The notes beneath the pieces are model-generated. The model was not told where the DNA came from, ran no database searches, and worked only from the letters and a program-made list of their open reading frames with translations. The position numbers and the translations under genes were made by a program. 64,000 nt of DNA from Procambarus clarkii (taxonomy: Eukaryota; Arthropoda; Malacostraca; Decapoda; Cambaridae): positions 16,839,041 to 16,903,040 of the forward strand of contig NC_091152.1 of the NCBI RefSeq assembly GCF_040958095.1, given 5' to 3'. Of the stretch, positions 48,296 to 64,000 are shown piece after piece; position 1 is the first letter of the stretch, and each line of letters opens with the position of its first letter.

Positions 48296-49262
48296 AAAAG
48301 TCTCTAAAACAGTTGGTATACTCTCTAAAATAAGATATTATGTTCCTAACTCTGCTCTCCTCTCACTATATTATGCACTAATCTACCCCTATCTTAATTA
48401 TGGTATCTGTGCATGGGGGTCTACCACTGCAAACCACCTTAAGCCCATCATCACCCAGCAAAAATCTGCTATCAGAATAATAACAAATTCTGCTTTCAGA
48501 CAACACTCAGCTCCCTTGTTTAAATCCCTAAACTTGCTAAATATTAACTCCCTCCACACATTCTCTTGTGTCAACTACATTTACAAAACCCTGTTCTTAA
48601 AAGCAAATCCTGCTCTGAAACTCTCCCTGGACAGATGTAATAGGACCCATTATCACAACACCAGAAATAAATATCTCTTTGATATCCCCAGGGTCAAGCT
48701 TAATCTGTGTAAACACACTATGCAAATTAAGGGACCTAGTCTATGGAACTCACTCCCTAGTGAATTGAAAAACTGTAAAACTTTTGCCTTATTTAAAACC
48801 AAAACCAAAACGTACCTAACTTCATCTATTTAGTTTCCTACACTGAGCTTTAAATTTGCTCTGTATCTAGTGTTACCCAATCTCCCAATCTTAATGTACT
48901 TAATCCAAACAACCTTATCATTGTGTTCATTGCTGTCTTCTTTTATGTGCTAGCCATATGCTGTATTGTGCCTACTAATTTTTTTTAACTACCATTCAAG
49001 CTGTCATTGCAATCAATCTGAGCTACCTATGTGCTTTAATATACCTACAAATTTTCTCTCATCTTTTATTTTTTTTCTTGCTATGTACCTGTTATCATTT
49101 TTATAAATTTTGCAAGTATTTACCTACTTAATATTTCCTTAGATTAAGGACCTGCCCGAAACGCTGCGCGTACTAGTGGCTTTACAAGAATGTAATTACT
49201 ATGCTATGTATCCTCACAATCCCAATGTACCTTCTTGTATATATATAAATAAATAAATAAAT
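48296..49262 (+). mobile_element. LINE family 2, 3' fragment with RT C-terminal tail
   Basis: It reads IRYYVPNSALLSLYYALIYP, YLNYGICAWGSTTANHLKP and FKSLNLLNINSLHTFSC, finishing at 48833. It is clearly related to, but distinct from, the family 1 tail (for example SLWNSLPSELKNC against RMWNDLPNHVKDC). The 3' UTR ends cccgaaacgctgcgcgtact, agtggctttacaagaatgta and (aaat)n. It is the best candidate LINE partner for the SINEs nearby. Confidence 0.88.
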
Positions 49263-49324
49263 AGTAGGTCTTTTCTATGTTTAGTATTAGTTTGTTGGTT
49301 GACTGTGGCAAGGAAAGGTTACAG

Positions 49325-50558
49325 AATATCATTAAACCCATCAACATTGGTGTTCCCCAGGGCAGCATACTTGGCCCTCTCCTCTTTCTCATCTACATTA
49401 ATGACCTTCCAAATGCCTCCCAACACCTCAAACCAATTCTATTTGCTGACGACACAACCTTCATTTACTCCAGTCCTGATCCCCTTGCTCTAAATGCCAC
49501 AGTAAATACTGAGCTAAATAAAGTCCATCTGTGGCTAACTGCCAACAAACTCACCCTTAACATTGACAAAACTTTCTATATTCTGTTTGGCAATAAATCC
49601 TCTAATCAAATAAATCTCAAAATAAACAATACCCAAATTTGTAACAAATTAGATGGCAAATTCCTTGGCATTCTCATTGACCACAAGCTTAATTTCCAGG
49701 GACACATTCTAAACATAACAAAAAAAGTTTCAAAAACTGTGGGCATTCTTTCTAAGATCAGATATTATGTACCACGCCCTGCCCTGGTGACTCTCTATTA
49801 CTCCCGTATCTATCCATATCTCAACTATGGTATTTGTGCTTGGGGCTCTACTACCCAAAATCACTTACGTCCTCTAATTACTCAACACAAAGCTGCTATT
49901 AGGACAATATCCAATTCTGGCCCCAGACATCACTCGGTACCCCTACTCAAATCTCTGAATATGTTAGACATTAAGTCACTGCACATTCTCTCATGTGTAT
50001 TATACATATATAAAACGCTAAACTATAATGCCAATCCTGATCTCAAAAGCTTCATAGAAGGTTGTATCAGAACCCATGAGCATCACACCAGAAATAAATA
50101 CAGTTTTGATATTCCTAGAGTACGACTTAATCAAACTAGAAATGCTCTACAAATCAAGGGGCCCAGAATGTGGAATGACCTTCCCAACCATGTTAAAGAC
50201 TGTACCTCTCTCAACCAGTTTAAGTTAAAAGCGAAGCTATACCTAATAAATTCCCTGTAACCTACCTTACCCTTCTATTGTCAACCAAGGTCTGTTTTTT
50301 TCTTTAAAGAGCGCTGTTTGTCGACATAATTGTATTTGTGCTGCTTTTTCATCTATGTTTTCATTTCTTGTTTTCATTCTACTCATTATGCTCAATTAGT
50401 ATTAAGCTTGTCATTTAAGTTTATCATGCCCGAAACGCTTTGCGTAATAGTGGCTTTAGGCATTGTATGTACTAGCTCTACCTATAAGTTAAACAATCCT
50501 TGTAAATATTTATTGTATGTATGTACCTTACCTAAATAAAATTGTATTGTATTGAAAA
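49325..50558 (+). mobile_element. 5'-truncated family 1 LINE
   Basis: It begins at PINIGVPQGSILGP in RT and is open to 50260 with LFADDTTF intact. The tail cccgaaacgctttgcgtaat ends in ttgtattgtattg. Subfamily marks (attaagcttgtcatttaagt) match the copies at 23.9 and 56.3 kb rather than the intact element. Confidence 0.92.
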
Positions 50559-50865
50559 GAAGATCCTTGACATATGTCACTCTCGCCATTAGCCTTCAGT
50601 TATCAGTACTTCTATAAGCTATAATGAGAGGGTGAAATCTGCATGAAAGGTAATCCCAGCCAGAGAGGAAATGACAACACGGACAGCGAAGGCCTCCATC
50701 ATTACTCTGGTATACAGAGAACGAACACAGGGCACTCAAACAAAGGGGTGACTGCTCCATAACAATACGTGAAGGTTGCCGCTCTGGGAAGCTCGCTCTC
50801 ACACTAACCATCTTGTATAGACAAGCAGTCACCACAACCACAGCACAATGTGGTGGGTGAGATTG

Positions 50866-51041
50866 GTGGGTGGTGGCTGAGTGGACAGCGCTCTAGACTC
50901 GTAGACCTAGGGACCGAGGTTCGATCCCCCGGCACTGCCAGAAAAATAACTGGGCAGTTTCCTTCACCCTGATGCCCCCTGTTACCTAGCAGTAAATGGG
51001 TACCATGGAGTAAGACAGGTGCTACGGGCTGCTTCCTGTGT
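50866..51041 (+). mobile_element. tRNA-derived SINE
   Basis: Head gtggctgagtggacagcgct, B box gaggttcgatcccc, body tgggcagtttccttcaccct, central block ttacctagcagtaaatgggt, then gctacgggctgcttcc. It is cut at the (TG)n of the adjoining LINE. Confidence 0.8.
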
Positions 51042-55265
<4,224 letters not shown>

Positions 55266-55796
55266 CACAAACCCGCCATATACTACAGATACGTTGATGA
55301 CATTTTTACACAGGTACCTGATGTCAGACGTCTGCAGCAGCTGAAGGAGGCATTCGAGCAAAATTCGGTGTTGAGTTTCACTTACGAGATGGAGAATGAT
55401 GGGAAGCTGCCCTGCCTAGATGTAACAGTCATGGAAAGGAACGGAGGTTTCCACACTGCAGTCTACACTAAGGAAACGAACAGAGGAATGTGCCTTAATG
55501 CCAACAGTGACTGCCCAGACAGGTACAAGAGGAGTGTCGTCGATGCATACGTCGACCGGGCTCTCAGCCACAGCTCTGGTTGGAAGCAGGTCTGCAGAGT
55601 ATGGCAGGTCCTAGTCAACAATGACTCTAACGGTTATGTTGAAGACGTCATCAAAAGAAAGGTGAAACGCCATGCAATCTCTGAAGAGTCAACTAACACA
55701 ACACCTGTACCCCCCGTATTAGACCATTTTACAGGAACTTCTTTTCAATGGCTCACAAAACAGAGGAAAGTGTCCTGAAAGACATTATCAATAGGA

Positions 55797-56200
<404 letters not shown>

Positions 56201-56287
56201 AAGGAACGTTATCCCCACAGACACAAATCAGAAGATACAATTAACAATTTACTACAAAAACAAGAAGACGGCCAACCTACTGAATTC

Positions 56288-57178
56288 AACAAGCTGAATT
56301 TCCAGGGACACATTCTAAATATATCAAAAAAGTTTCAAAAACTGTTGGCATTCTTTCTAAGATCAGATATTATGTACCCCGCCCTGCCCTGGTGACTCTC
56401 TATTACTCCCTTATCTATCCATATCTCAACTATGGTATTTGTGCTTGGGGCTCTACTACCCAAAATCACTTACGTCCTCTAATTACTCAACACAAAGCTG
56501 CTATTAGGACAATATTCAACTCTGGCCCCAGACATCACTCGGTACCCCTACTCAAATCTCTGAATATGTTAGACATTAAGTCACTGCACATTCTCTCATG
56601 TGTATTATACATATATAAAACGCTAAACTATAATGCCAATCCTGATCTCAAAAGCTTCATAGAAGGTTGTAACAGAACCCATGAGCACCACACCAGAAAT
56701 AAATACAGTTTTGATATTCCTAGAGTACGACTTAATCAAACTAGAAATGCTCTACAAATCAAGGGGCCCAGAATGTGGAATGACCTTCCCAACCATGTTA
56801 AAGACTGTACCTCTCTCAACCAGTTTAAGTTAAAAACGAAGCTATACCTAATAAATTCCCTGTAACCTACCTTACCCTTCTATTGTCAACCAATGTCTGT
56901 TCTTTTTTAAAGAGCGCTGTTTGTCGACATAATTGTATTTGTGCTGCTTTTTCATCTATGTTTTCATTTCTTGTTTTCATTCTACTCATTATGCTCAATT
57001 AGTATTAAGCTTGTCATTTTAGTTTATCATGCCCGAAACGCTTTGCGTAATAGTGGCTTTAGGCATTGTATGTACTAGCTATACCTATAAGTTAAACAAT
57101 CCTTGTAAAAATTTATTGTATGTATGTACCTTACCTAAATAAACATTTTATTTTATTTTATTTTATTTTATTTTTTAC
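56288..57178 (+). mobile_element. 5'-truncated family 1 LINE inserted in the PLE
   Basis: From KLNFQGHI-like sequence through YLNYGICAWGST, open to 56865, then tail cccgaaacgctttgcgtaat and (ttttatttta)n. It is the same subfamily as the copies at 23.9 and 49.3 kb. Confidence 0.92.
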
Positions 57179-57417
57179 TCATGAAGAACTCTCGAGACAC
57201 CAAACAGAACGCCTTGAAAGAAACCAACGTCGTCTATGCCTTCATATGCCCACTTGGGGACTGTCAGCCCCAAAGATCTCAGTATATAGGCAAGACAACA
57301 ACGTCTCTTTCTGGGCGATTAACAATGCGTAAACAACAGGGCTCCACCAAGGAGCATATAATCTCCTCACACAACCAGACCATCACCAGAGAAATCTTAA
57401 CAAGCAGCACCAACACG

Positions 57418-57515
57418 CAGCCTGACATACGTCAGGCTGCGAAAAGCCGCGTCCAACAGCCTGGTTGATCAGTCTGGCAACCAGGAGGCCTGGTCGACGA
57501 CCGGGCCGCGGGGAC
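57418..57515 (+). mobile_element. Fragment of a LINE/SINE-like repeat
   Basis: cgtcaggctgcgaaaagccg, caacagcctggttgatcagt and ggcctggtcgacgaccgggc match 27455-27545. It cuts off the 3' end of the PLE. Confidence 0.7.
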
Positions 57516-57549
57516 TTGTAGCTTGTTTCATGACTTACACATGTAATGT

Positions 57550-58645
57550 AATGTTAGGCACATATGTAAGTGGCTAATTATTGGTAATTAGTAATGTTAA
57601 TTATTTAGGATCAATTGTGCATAGGCGATATGTCTCCTTCGTAATCAGGGAGTACACTGACATCGGCACTGTAGATACTGTTATTGGACGCCGCTTAACT
57701 GATAATGTCTCTTCAACGCAGGCTGAACTCCAAGGAGTATTAGCAGGATTACAGGAAGTAGTCAAATGTGGTAAAAATGCTTGCTTCTTTATTGACAGCA
57801 GAGGAGCGTTAGAGTCTTTAAATAGCAGACGCCCAGTATATCAGAATATTGTGATAGATTGTAGAGAGAATGTTAAGAGACTAGAAAAAATTGGGTATAA
57901 AGTAAGATTCATGTGGATCCCTTCACATGTGGGAATACTGTTGAATGAGGTAGTTGATGACATAGCGAAGAGAGCCACTGAAAAAACTCTTGTTGATGTT
58001 GTATGTCAGTTAACCTTGAAACAAATAAAAACAAGACTCAAGGTGATTCAGGAGGGTGAAGAAATGATAAAGAGAATGGCAATGGTGGACAGTAGTAACA
58101 CACTTAAGAATTATTCAATAATAAATACAAATTCGTCCTTCACTTATGGTAAAGGAAAGTCTACTTAGAAGGATTCAATTTACATGAGATTACGATTAGG
58201 ATACAAATATATCTGGCAATACGGTGTAGATGTCAGTGAAAAAGATAAGGAGTGTAAATTATGTAGTATGCCGCACGCCCACACCTTAGAACATTATGTA
58301 TTAGAGTGTCAACTTATTGATAACTATAGAAATAAGGAAATAAATAGTGTACCGCATCAAATTGTTTGGATGTGTGATAATGGTATAATAGACAGTATAC
58401 TTAGGAGCTACAAGAATTTTGCCCCAAGAGTGTAACAATTATATGCTATACTTGCTGTATGCAATGTTAAATGGGATTCTTGTACTGTTATATGTCTATT
58501 TGTACTCACTGAATTTGTGCGCCCCTTGAGGGACTTGAAGTAGAGGGGGGGGGGTAGAAATAGCCTAAGCTACTCTATCCCTTTGAGATGTATTTATTGC
58601 TTATCTCAATAAACATACTTGAACTTGAACTTGAACTTGTCTCCT
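57550..58645 (+). mobile_element. RNase H-type LINE, 3' part
   Basis: The frame at 57581-58168 has RNase H motifs: STQAELQGVLAGLQE, ACFFIDSRGALESL, and FMWIPSHVGI followed by NEVVDDIAKRA. The next frame (58184-58435) holds LRLGYKYIWQYG, KECKLCSMPHAHTLEHYVL and a Cys, the Cys/His end. A stop or frameshift between them (about 58168) suggests decay. The 3' end is aataaacatacttgaac with (ttgaac)n. RT and endonuclease are missing. Confidence 0.85.
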
Positions 58646-59160
58646 TCGTTATTATTGTTAAGTGCACCACTTATAATTTTGAGATGAAATCTCTACCCTT
58701 ATATACTTTATTTATGTACTACTATGTTCAGGTACAAGTGCCCTTACTTAGGTAGAATATGTATACAAGTATAGGTATTAAGGTCACTTAACATGTATCC
58801 CTGCACATGCACACCATAGGCTGCAACTCGCTGTTGCAAATTACTAGCAACTGCAGATGCAAATATGTTATTATTAATATTACATTTAATAAAAAGTTAT
58901 ATCGCCAAGACTCTTATTATAATATAAAGCTGCTGTTTAAGATTTTAGCCTACATAGCTTATGCTCGCACCATATGTATTGCATTTATCTTCTATTAACC
59001 GAATATGGATATAGTGCAAAAAATTTCGACATTGGATCATATGAATTAATATCTAATTCTGCCTGAAACACAATGTGTGTTAGTAGCTTTGCAAAAATAT
59101 AAAAATAACAATATTACGTAATCTCACAAACCCATTTTACCTTCTTGTAAATAAATAAAT
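58646..59160. mobile_element. AT-rich stretch ending in an old LINE tail
   Basis: 58646-59050 shows no gene. About 59055-59160 reads ctgcctgaaacacaatgtgt and tagtagctttgcaaaaatat, a diverged family 2-type tail with (aaat)n. Confidence 0.5.
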
Positions 59161-59224
59161 AAATTAAAAATAAAAATTAAAATAATTTGGCTAGGGTGGT
59201 GTTGTTGTTGATTTAGGGGTGACG

Positions 59225-60180
59225 ACGCTCAAGGGATCGGATGCCTGATACTGAGAAATGGCAAAGAGGGATGGGGTCCCTACAGTCTCTTCAGGCCACG
59301 AACAGGACGGATGAAGCGGAAAGTATGGCGAAGGATATCATGACGGACGTCTTCGTCTCTCGCACCTGCCCCGTCAAGGAGAACGGGAACCGTGAGGAGG
59401 GGAATATTCAGCCTACAAACGGCACTATGTAGCCTGACGCGAGCGCTATGAAATCGAGGGCAGTGAAGAAAAGGGTGTTCCACTGTATCCTCCCGGGTCG
59501 GATACTACTGGCAGTATGGGGAATCTACCAGCCGTAGACGATGGAAATGTGTAGCCAGGCAAGTGGCCCAATCCGGAGACGAATAGAGATCCGCCAGAGA
59601 AGAGGACCTCAGTGCTAGCGTCATCACTGCCTCCCAATTCACGAGGCAAGCCGCCCAAAGCTGCGGGAGAATTTCGGAAATTCCAGGGGCACATTTGTAG
59701 TCATGGAGACCATGCGCCCATCCCTGCTGCTTCGTCGGCCACCTCATTGCCATTAATACCGACATGTGACGGAACCCATTGGAGATAGATCGACCAACCC
59801 GGAATACCAGAGTATGACAGCAGTTCTCCACGGATCTGTGACACAGTATGACGATGGACTCGTGGATGGACAGAGGTGATATCAGATGTAGGGCTGTAAC
59901 TGAGTCCACGTAGAAAACTACCCCGAGAGCCCTGAAACTTGTCGAAGGAGTCGTAAAGCTAATAAGATTGCAAACAGTTCCCCGGCCAAGCACGAATGAG
60001 GAGGGAAAAGCTTCCACGTCTAACAGAAGGGAAAAGGAGCAAAGTATGTTGCCGCAGATGTGGATGATGGCTAAGCTTTGTGGGACCCATCCGTGTAAAC
60101 CTCCAAGTATCCAGAGTATAAGGAGGCTCGTAGGTCTGCAAAAACTAAAAGGGCCAGACTCTCTAAATCCCTCTTCCTTT
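59225..60180 (-). mobile_element. RNase H-type LINE remnant, second family
   Basis: Minus-strand pieces: FYVDSVTALHLISPLSIH, then in another frame IYLQWVPSHVGINGNEVAD (RNase H), and EHPFLHCPRFHSARVRL at 59483-59440 (Cys/His C-terminal region). Frames shift several times. The sequence is unlike the RNase H LINE just upstream. Confidence 0.75.
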
Positions 60181-60305
60181 AGATTAAGGACCTGCCCGAA
60201 ACGCTGCGCGTACTAGTGGCTTTACAAGAATGTAAACACCATGCTATGTACGCTCACACACTCAATGTATCTTCTTGTATATATAATAAATAAGTAAATA
60301 TATAA
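60181..60305 (+). mobile_element. Solo LINE 3' tail (family 2)
   Basis: attaaggacctgcccgaaac, gctgcgcgtactagtggctt, tacaagaatgtaaacaccat and an (aaat)-like end. It lies between two minus-strand remnants. Confidence 0.85.
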
Positions 60306-61100
60306 ATAACTATCTGTATGACCTGTTTTGCCGCAGTCGAACTTTACACGGACCATGGGTGTCCTTGGTGTTCCACGAATTCTGGTAACTTCCAATAATC
60401 CCGCTGATGCACCCCCTGACACCTGTAGAGGGGCCTGGATGTCATTCACTTCAACAATCGGGTCAATTGGGCCAATATTGTTGTCGTTGTCTCGGGCCCG
60501 AGACAACGACGACTGTTTGCAACAATACCTGTTGGCACCTGACAGGCCAGTCACCCTGGCCTGACTCAATAATGTCGGGTAGCCGGACGTGCAACAGAGT
60601 CTCCTGCCTGATGTGTAGCTTCAGTGCTGCACCCCCACCCAGGGTACGCACGGTCTCAGGCAATAAATATGACCACAATACCAAAGCCTCAATTGCTGCA
60701 CTGCAGGTACTAGGATTCGCAAACACACACTATGACCTGTTGTTGACTGGATCAGGACAACCACAAACGAGGAATGAGGTACCACAGGAGGAAGGTCTTC
60801 TGAAGGCGAAGACATCTTAGCATCTCGCTCTTGGGCAGCGTAATCCAGCTCATTCTCCAACAGACGTTTGCCTCTCTGAGACTTACTGTCTGATGCTCTG
60901 GGACTCTGGGAACTTACATGGCGCCCCCGCTCAGGGGGTCGTCCATTAGGGAGACTCCGGCCTCCCCCGGTGCTTTGAGTTCCTGGGTATCTCCAGTGAG
61001 CACCACACTGGCCCCAAAGAATCCAGCACAATTCAAAGATGAGCTCCGGATGAGGTGAGAATAGAAAGCCCATCCAGGAGCATTCAATCCGCGCGCCAAG
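60306..61100 (-). mobile_element. Possible ORF1-like retroelement remnant
   Basis: A minus frame at about 60430-60330 reads EVTRIRGTPRTPMVRVKFDC, which resembles the ORF1 (Gag-like) region of RNase H LINEs. The rest (60460-61100) has open but unrecognised frames. A short gggcccgagacaacgacga inverted word lies at 60480-60515. Confidence 0.4.
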
Positions 61101-61104
61101 AACA

Positions 61105-61240
61105 TTCATTCAAGACCCGAAATGCTGCGCGTACTAGTGGCTGCTTTACAAGATTGTAAATACCATGCTATGTATCCTCACAATCCCAATGTACCTTCCT
61201 GTATATAAATAAATAAAATAAATCAATAAATAAATATTTG
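61105..61240 (+). mobile_element. Solo LINE 3' tail (family 2)
   Basis: agacccgaaatgctgcgcgt, actagtggctgctttacaag and gtaccttcctgtatataaat with an (aaat)n end. One ctg duplication compared with the others. Confidence 0.8.
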
Positions 61241-61399
61241 GCGGGGGTGGATTTTGAAGGGAAGGTTGTAGGGGGGGTGGGGTTGTGTTTACATGTGGAG
61301 GCTGGCGTCAGGTGGTGGTGTGGCGGGCTGCTTTCTTGGTAGGAACACCTCTACCTTCCTCACACTCGCATGCCTGGTGTGCACACCTCTGGCTGGGCT

Positions 61400-62305
61400 G
61401 GCGAGGACACCAGTGGTGTGACTGGCAACGACACCAGTGGTGTAACTGGTGAGGACACCTGTGGTTTGACTGGTGAGGGCACCAGTGGTGTGACTAATTC
61501 AACTAATCCTCATAATCCAACATTGTAACTCGTATGTATGCACTTTTACCTGAATAAACATTTGATTTGACTGGTGGGGGACACCTGTGGGTTTGACTGG
61601 TGGGGGACACCTGTGGGGAGACACCTGTGGGTTTGACTGGTGGGGGACACCTGTGGGGAGACACCTGTGGGTTTGACTGGTGGGGGACACCTGTGGGGAG
61701 ACACCTGTGGGTTTGACTGGTGGGGGACACCTGTGGGGAGACACCTGTGGGTTTGACTGGTGGGGGACACCTGTGGGGAGACACCTGTGGGTTTGACTGG
61801 TGGGGGGACACCTGTGGGGAGACACCTGTGGGTTTGACTGGTGTAGGGGACACCTGTGGGTTTGACTGGTGGGAGACACCTGTGGGTTTGACTGGTGGGG
61901 GGACACCTGTGGGTTTGACTGGTGGTGGGGGGACACCAGTGGGTTTGACTGGGGGGGGGACACCTGTGGGGAGACACCTGTGGGTTTGACTGGTGGGGGG
62001 AGGGGGACATCTGTGGGTTTGACTGGTGGGGAGACACCTGTGGGTTTGACTGGTGGGGGGACATCTGTGGGTTTGACTGGTGGAGGGACACCTGTGGGTT
62101 TGACTGGTGGTGGGGGGGACACGTGTGGGTTTGACTGGTGGTGGGGGGACACCTGTGGGTTTGACTGGTGGGGGGACACCTGTGGGTTTGACTGGTGGTG
62201 GGGGGGACACCTGTGGGTTTGACTGGTGGTGGGGGGGACACCTGTGGGTTTGACTGGTGGTGGGGGGACACCTGTGGGTTTGACTGGTGGGGGGACACCT
62301 GCAGT
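61400..62305. repeat. G-rich minisatellite with an inserted LINE tail
   Basis: Units of variable length contain gggtttgactggtggggg and gacacctgtggggagacacc. At about 61510-61560 a short LINE 3' end (gtatgtatgcacttttacct then gaataaacatttg) sits at the start of the array. Pro/Thr/Val frames on the minus strand are by-products. G runs could form quadruplexes. Confidence 0.9.
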
Positions 62306-63049
62306 AATACCTAGAAGTACCAGGTACTTAACTATTGTTCATTATTTTAACAGAAATATGACTCAGTATAGGCAATACCCGTCTATATAACGTAGCCAGT
62401 TATAAAGTTATTCACAACTGTAGACTAGATAGAAAAAAATGGGGAGGTATAGCTATTTATTATCTAGATAACTATCTACACCAGTGTCATTAGTGATAGA
62501 TACAACAACTGTGAATATACCTTTGCTCAATTCTCAATCAAATCCCCTAAATCCTCTTTAACCAATGAAGCTGTTTATAGATATCCCAGTACAGTACTAA
62601 TACAACAATATTCTCAGATAATATAAAGAATCTAATCATAAACAACAAACTCAACGAAAATCACATCATTCTAGGTGACAACTTTTAACATTGACCTTTG
62701 TCAACAAAATAGTCCCCAAGTTGACTACTTCCTAAACAGCATGAACTACTGTATGTTAATCCCCACGATCACCAAGCCCACCTAAATCACTCGCACATCT
62801 GCTACAATCTTGGACCACATAGGGACTAACATAACAGCCCCCTTACCTCTTGGTATAATCACTGACAGAACACCCAACCACTGCCCTGTCTTCTTCATAG
62901 CAAACATGGACATAACGCCTTCGGATACCAAGAAACTTTCCTTCAGACTACACAGCAAAGTAACACTAGGCAATCTCGTAAATTAACTCCACACTATAAA
63001 CCGGAAATCTGAATTCAATAATACACAGGATGTAAATTCATTAATCGAT

Positions 63050-63275
63050 ATCCGTGGACGTCTTCAAGATGAAACTAGATTGTTTCCTTCAAAGAGTGCC
63101 GGACCAACCGGGCTGTGGTGGGTATGTGGGCCTGCGGGCCGCTCCAAGCAACAGCCTGGTGGACCAAACTCTCACAAGTCAAGTCTGGCCTCGGGCCGGG
63201 CTTGGGGAGTAGAACAACTCCCAGAACCCCGTCAACCAGGAATCAAGCAGATATCTTCCTCTCCTAAACTCTAAG
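63050..63275 (+). mobile_element. Repeat inserted in the decayed LINE
   Basis: cgtcttcaagatgaaactag, gtgccggaccaaccgggctg and ccaagcaacagcctggtgga resemble the block at 27400-27550 (FK.KLD, VPD.P, NSLVDQ in translation). It is probably the C-terminal end of another LINE family. Confidence 0.6.
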
Positions 63276-63559
63276 CCTCTACAACAGAGTCCTCTCTTCA
63301 CTCTGTGTTTATGTTTCTTGCTAACTACTCTCAAGTGAGTAGTTAACAAGAAACACAAACAAATACAGAATTGGCCTAGTTATAAAAGAACTAGTTAAAA
63401 GATACTCATCAATGCTTATCAGTATAAGAAAAGCTACACTTTCATTTTATGAGAGTAGATTCAAAGAAGCCAAAAACACATGAAAAGCTGATGGAAAGCC
63501 ATCTCTAACATCCTAGGATCTAAACAACACTCGCATAACAAGCAGATAAAACTCTCCAA

Positions 63560-63845
63560 GGATGGTTGCCCCACATAGATTATTACATCAAGGTATGGAG
63601 ACCTCATCTTCAGAAAGACATAGCTTCATTGGAGAAATTTAAACACCGGGCAACAATAATATTTCAAGAGCCAAGTCAACTCGTACTAAGACAGGTTGAG
63701 GGCCACAGGGTTATTAAAGTTCAAATTGAAAAAATCATTCGGACAAATGGGGGGTGGGGGGAGGGGGACCTTTGACAGGCTGCTGACTTCCTGTCCTCAT
63801 CAAGGCCACTAGTGTATTATTTGTCCTCGCGTAAATTCAGGTAAA
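63560..63845 (+). mobile_element. Second LINE fragment inserted in the decayed LINE
   Basis: A + frame reads VWRPHLQKDIASLEKFKHRA, a typical RT thumb segment of CR1-like LINEs, followed by a 3' part with ctgtcctcatcaaggccact. Its relative on the minus strand is at 12600-12700. Confidence 0.6.
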
Positions 63846-64000
63846 TTACACACCTGCAATAGACCTAGAAATGACAACCGAGTTTAATGGCTTCTTTTTA
63901 TCAATTGGTGCTAACCTTGCCAGAAAAATTCCCGAGACCCAGACACATGTTACTGCACATCTCACCGGCAGTTATCCTAACTCTACTCCTTTTACCAGTC

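Larger units (their letters stand above)
62380..64000 (+). mobile_element. Decayed LINE ORF2 relative, interrupted twice
   Basis: Pieces match the endonuclease and linker of the intact LINE: ENHIILGDN and FNIDLCQQNSPQVDYFLNS at about 62655-62740, TSATILDHIGTNITAPLPLG at about 62790, and TDRTPNHCPVFF. After an insert, KELVKRYSSMLISIRKATLS lies at about 63385; after a second, EFNGFFLSIGANLARKIPE and HLTGSYPNSTP run to the window end. Frameshifts are frequent. The element probably continues beyond 64000. Confidence 0.75.

Noticed and set aside
61499-62298. Pro/Thr/Val-rich minus-strand ORFs
   Set aside because: They are translations of a variable-length G-rich minisatellite with shifting frames.

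Overview
The window looks like eukaryotic nuclear DNA from a decapod crustacean, most probably a crayfish-like or lobster-like species. I infer this from the TTAGG arthropod telomere motif, intron-rich genes, an inter-alpha-trypsin-inhibitor heavy chain gene, a serine protease homologue, a small tyrosine-rich secreted-protein gene with a very short first exon, and a dense load of CR1/L2-like LINEs, RNase H LINEs, Penelope-like elements (PLEs) and tRNA-derived SINEs. No prokaryotic gene organisation is present. Nothing was searched against a database; family names rest on recognised motifs.

Three host genes are supported. (1) The last five exons of an ITIH-like gene lie on the + strand between 927 and 10192; its introns hold PLE and LINE debris. 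(2) A complete six-exon trypsin-fold gene lies on the + strand from 23326 to 37604. It encodes a signal peptide, an 18-copy decapeptide basic/proline-rich pro-region and a chymotrypsin-fold domain in which the catalytic serine is arginine, so it is a serine protease homologue (SPH). (3) A two-exon gene on the - strand from 48082 to 44349 encodes a 77-residue secreted protein whose mature part is about 40% tyrosine. Its intron contains a 62-bp tandem array that duplicates the splice acceptor and the start of exon 2.

The remainder is mobile and repetitive DNA. An apparently intact two-ORF LINE sits at about 16.7-21.9 kb, and 5'-truncated relatives occur at 5.7, 23.9, 26.9, 43.0, 49.3 and 56.3 kb. 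A second LINE family (48.3-49.3 kb) shares its 3' tail with tRNA-derived SINEs at 39.7 and 46.9 kb. Three head-to-tail LINE fragments with (CA)n 3' ends occupy 51.0-55.3 kb. PLE fragments with a GIY-YIG-type domain lie at 1.5-2.3, 6.8-8.1 and 55.3-57.5 kb, and PLE reverse-transcriptase fragments at 22.1 and 34.6 kb. RNase H LINE remnants are at 13.2-13.8, 57.6-58.6 and 59.2-60.2 kb. Two copies of a terminal-inverted-repeat element carrying inverted TTAGG arrays, each embedded in (TA)n, are at 10.7 and 33.2 kb. Minisatellites with units of about 16, 25, 30, 31, 50 and 62 bp are frequent, and they cluster in and around the SPH gene.

The most interesting signals are the SPH with its VNTR-encoded pro-region and lost nucleophile, the minisatellite of decoy splice acceptors in the tyrosine-rich gene, the telomere-motif inverted-repeat element, the shared LINE/SINE tails, and the LINE copies stacked on CA microsatellites.
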